Source of the DNA: Streptosporangiaceae bacterium
GTDB taxonomy: Bacteria > Actinomycetota > Actinomycetes > Streptosporangiales > Streptosporangiaceae
Reading direction: 5' to 3'
Assembly: GCA_030041195.1 (NCBI GenBank)
Contig: JASHOI010000047.1
Span: forward strand, 1 to 7,007
Length of the DNA: 7,007 nucleotides
In this document: positions 6,624 to 7,007 of the stretch, one piece after another
Layout: every line of letters begins with the position of its first letter
Numbering within the stretch: position 1 is the stretch's first letter
Made by a program: the position numbers and the translations under genes
The notes under the pieces: generated by a model
What the model was told of the DNA's origin: nothing
The model's input: only the letters and a program-made list of their open reading frames with translations
The model's database searches: none

Positions 6624-6868
6624 GAGGCGCCCTCGAGACCGTCCGCCCCGAACCCGCCCGAAAGATGCTCATCCACGTTGTCGATGACCGCCGGGTCGAA
6701 ATCGAGCTGCGGCGGATTCGGCCGCGGGTGCTCTGGTTCGTCCGCGAGGAGCTGGTCGATCGCGTCTCTGATCAGCTCCGCTTCGCTGCGATGACGGCGG
6801 CGGGCGGCTGCTGACAGCCGCCGCTTGGCTTCCTGTGAGAGGTAGACGGTCGTGCGGGTCATCGTCAT
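6611..6868 (-). CDS. vapB: Ribbon-helix-helix antitoxin, VapB type
   Basis: This 85-residue antitoxin partners the downstream PIN toxin. RTTVYLSQEAKRRL near the N-terminus is the DNA-binding strand and first helix of a ribbon-helix-helix domain, and SEAELIRDAIDQLL is the second helix. The C-terminal part, rich in Pro, Asp and Gly and ending GASWRS, would wrap the toxin. Such antitoxins usually repress their own operon as dimers. I chose ATG at 6868; a second ATG at 6862 is also possible. The frame stays open upstream to 7006, but that extension (proline-rich, no family pattern) covers stem-loops and a promoter-like region and is unlikely to be translated. There is no Shine-Dalgarno at 5-10 bases, and TACCAT lies 7 bases upstream, so the mRNA may be leaderless. 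Confidence 0.85.
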   Translation of the reverse strand: MTMTRTTVYLSQEAKRRLSAAARRRHRSEAELIRDAIDQLLADEPEHPRPNPPQLDFDPAVIDNVDEHLSGGFGADGLEGASWRS

Positions 6869-6881
6869 GACATATATGGTA
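6864..6881 (-). promoter_or_regulatory. Candidate -10 and autoregulatory operator at the vapB start
   Basis: Two perfect 8-base palindromes, GTCATGAC (6864-6871) and CATATATG (6871-6878), share one base and cover the vapB ATG. They overlap a TACCAT hexamer (6881-6876, minus) that lies 7 bases before the ATG. The AT-rich CATATATG stands out in this GC-rich DNA. Ribbon-helix-helix antitoxins bind short palindromes overlapping their own promoter, so this is a natural operator candidate. No -35 is evident. Confidence 0.4.
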
Positions 6882-6928
6882 GTCCTCACTGGGGAACTCC
6901 CGGCGGTATCTCGCGGAACCGGGCTAAT

Positions 6929-6958
6929 GGGTGGTAGCACCCACCCGAAAACGGGTGG
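6929..6958. repeat. Pair of overlapping, mutually exclusive stem-loops upstream of vapB
   Basis: GGGTG (6929-6933) pairs with CACCC (6938-6942) over the loop GTAG. CCACCCG (6941-6947) pairs with CGGGTGG (6952-6958) over the loop AAAA. The two stems share bases 6941-6942, so only one can form fully at a time. GGGTGGT also occurs as a direct repeat at 6929-6935 and 6953-6959. Possible roles are an operator, a terminator for a transcript entering from either side, or an attenuator. No T-run follows on either strand. Confidence 0.45.
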
Positions 6959-6966
6959 TGGTCCGG

Positions 6967-6979
6967 CTACCGCCGGTAG
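6967..6979. repeat. Short inverted repeat CTACC-GCC-GGTAG
   Basis: A perfect 5-base inverted repeat with a 3-base centre lies between the stem-loop pair and the window edge. It may be part of an operator in the region between vapB and a possible divergent gene. Confidence 0.35.
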
Positions 6980-6990
6980 ACCGGTGTTCC

Positions 6991-7007
6991 TAGCGTGGTT
7001 GACCATG
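6991..7007 (+). promoter_or_regulatory. Possible divergent leaderless start at the window edge
   Basis: TAGCGT (6991-6996) lies 8 bases before an ATG at 7005-7007 on the plus strand, and no Shine-Dalgarno is present. If a gene begins here, 6869-7004 would be a shared divergent control region. Only one codon is visible, so this rests on position alone. Confidence 0.2.

Noticed and set aside
6869..7006. N-terminal extension of vapB back to an ATG at 7006
   Set aside because: The added 46 residues show no domain, cover stem-loops and a promoter-like hexamer, and precede the normal start of the ribbon-helix-helix domain.
1..7007. tRNA or rRNA genes, CRISPR arrays, insertion sequences or phage attachment sites
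   Set aside because: I looked for cloverleaf arms, regularly spaced repeats, transposase motifs and terminal inverted repeats with target duplications and saw none.

Overview
This is a GC-rich window of ordinary chromosomal gene content. GC is about 73% in a hand-counted 60-base line of the transporter gene. The third codon positions are dominated by G and C, there are GTG starts, and two of the six reading-frame starts lack a Shine-Dalgarno sequence. Together with a Tat-exported phosphoesterase, these point to an actinobacterium, probably a soil or filamentous type. I cannot name a genus from the sequence.

Layout. Positions 1-1110 (minus) hold the N-terminal three quarters of a phospholipase C/acid phosphatase-type phosphoesterase. 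Its Tat signal peptide and its catalytic body lie in two different reading frames. Positions 1222-1959 (minus) encode a uridine-kinase-like P-loop phosphotransferase. It lies 24 bases downstream of a short-chain dehydrogenase/reductase gene (1984-2799, minus), so the two may be cotranscribed. A FUSC-type membrane transporter (2929-4995, plus) is divergent from the reductase. It ends only 4 bases from the stop of a convergent zinc-free quinone-oxidoreductase-type MDR enzyme (5000-5998, minus). Positions 6192-6868 (minus) hold a VapBC-type toxin-antitoxin pair with a 13-base overlap. A 25-codon open frame with a GNAT-like motif follows the toxin. The last 139 bases contain palindromes and two stem-loops, and the window ends on a possible divergent ATG.

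How the parts relate. The reductase and kinase are probably co-transcribed; their substrates cannot be read from sequence. The FUSC exporter and the quinone oxidoreductase would both suit handling of small aromatic or redox-active compounds, but they are convergent and share no promoter, so that link is only an inference. The toxin-antitoxin pair has lower GC (about 60% in one hand-counted line) and looks like an accessory insertion. The gaps between genes are all under 140 bases.

I did not find a convincing undescribed system. The best second looks are the frameshift in the phosphoesterase signal peptide, a possible Pho-box-like repeat in front of that gene, two reading frames (plus the edge ATG) preceded at 6-8 bases by a TAnnnT hexamer, and the structured region upstream of the antitoxin.
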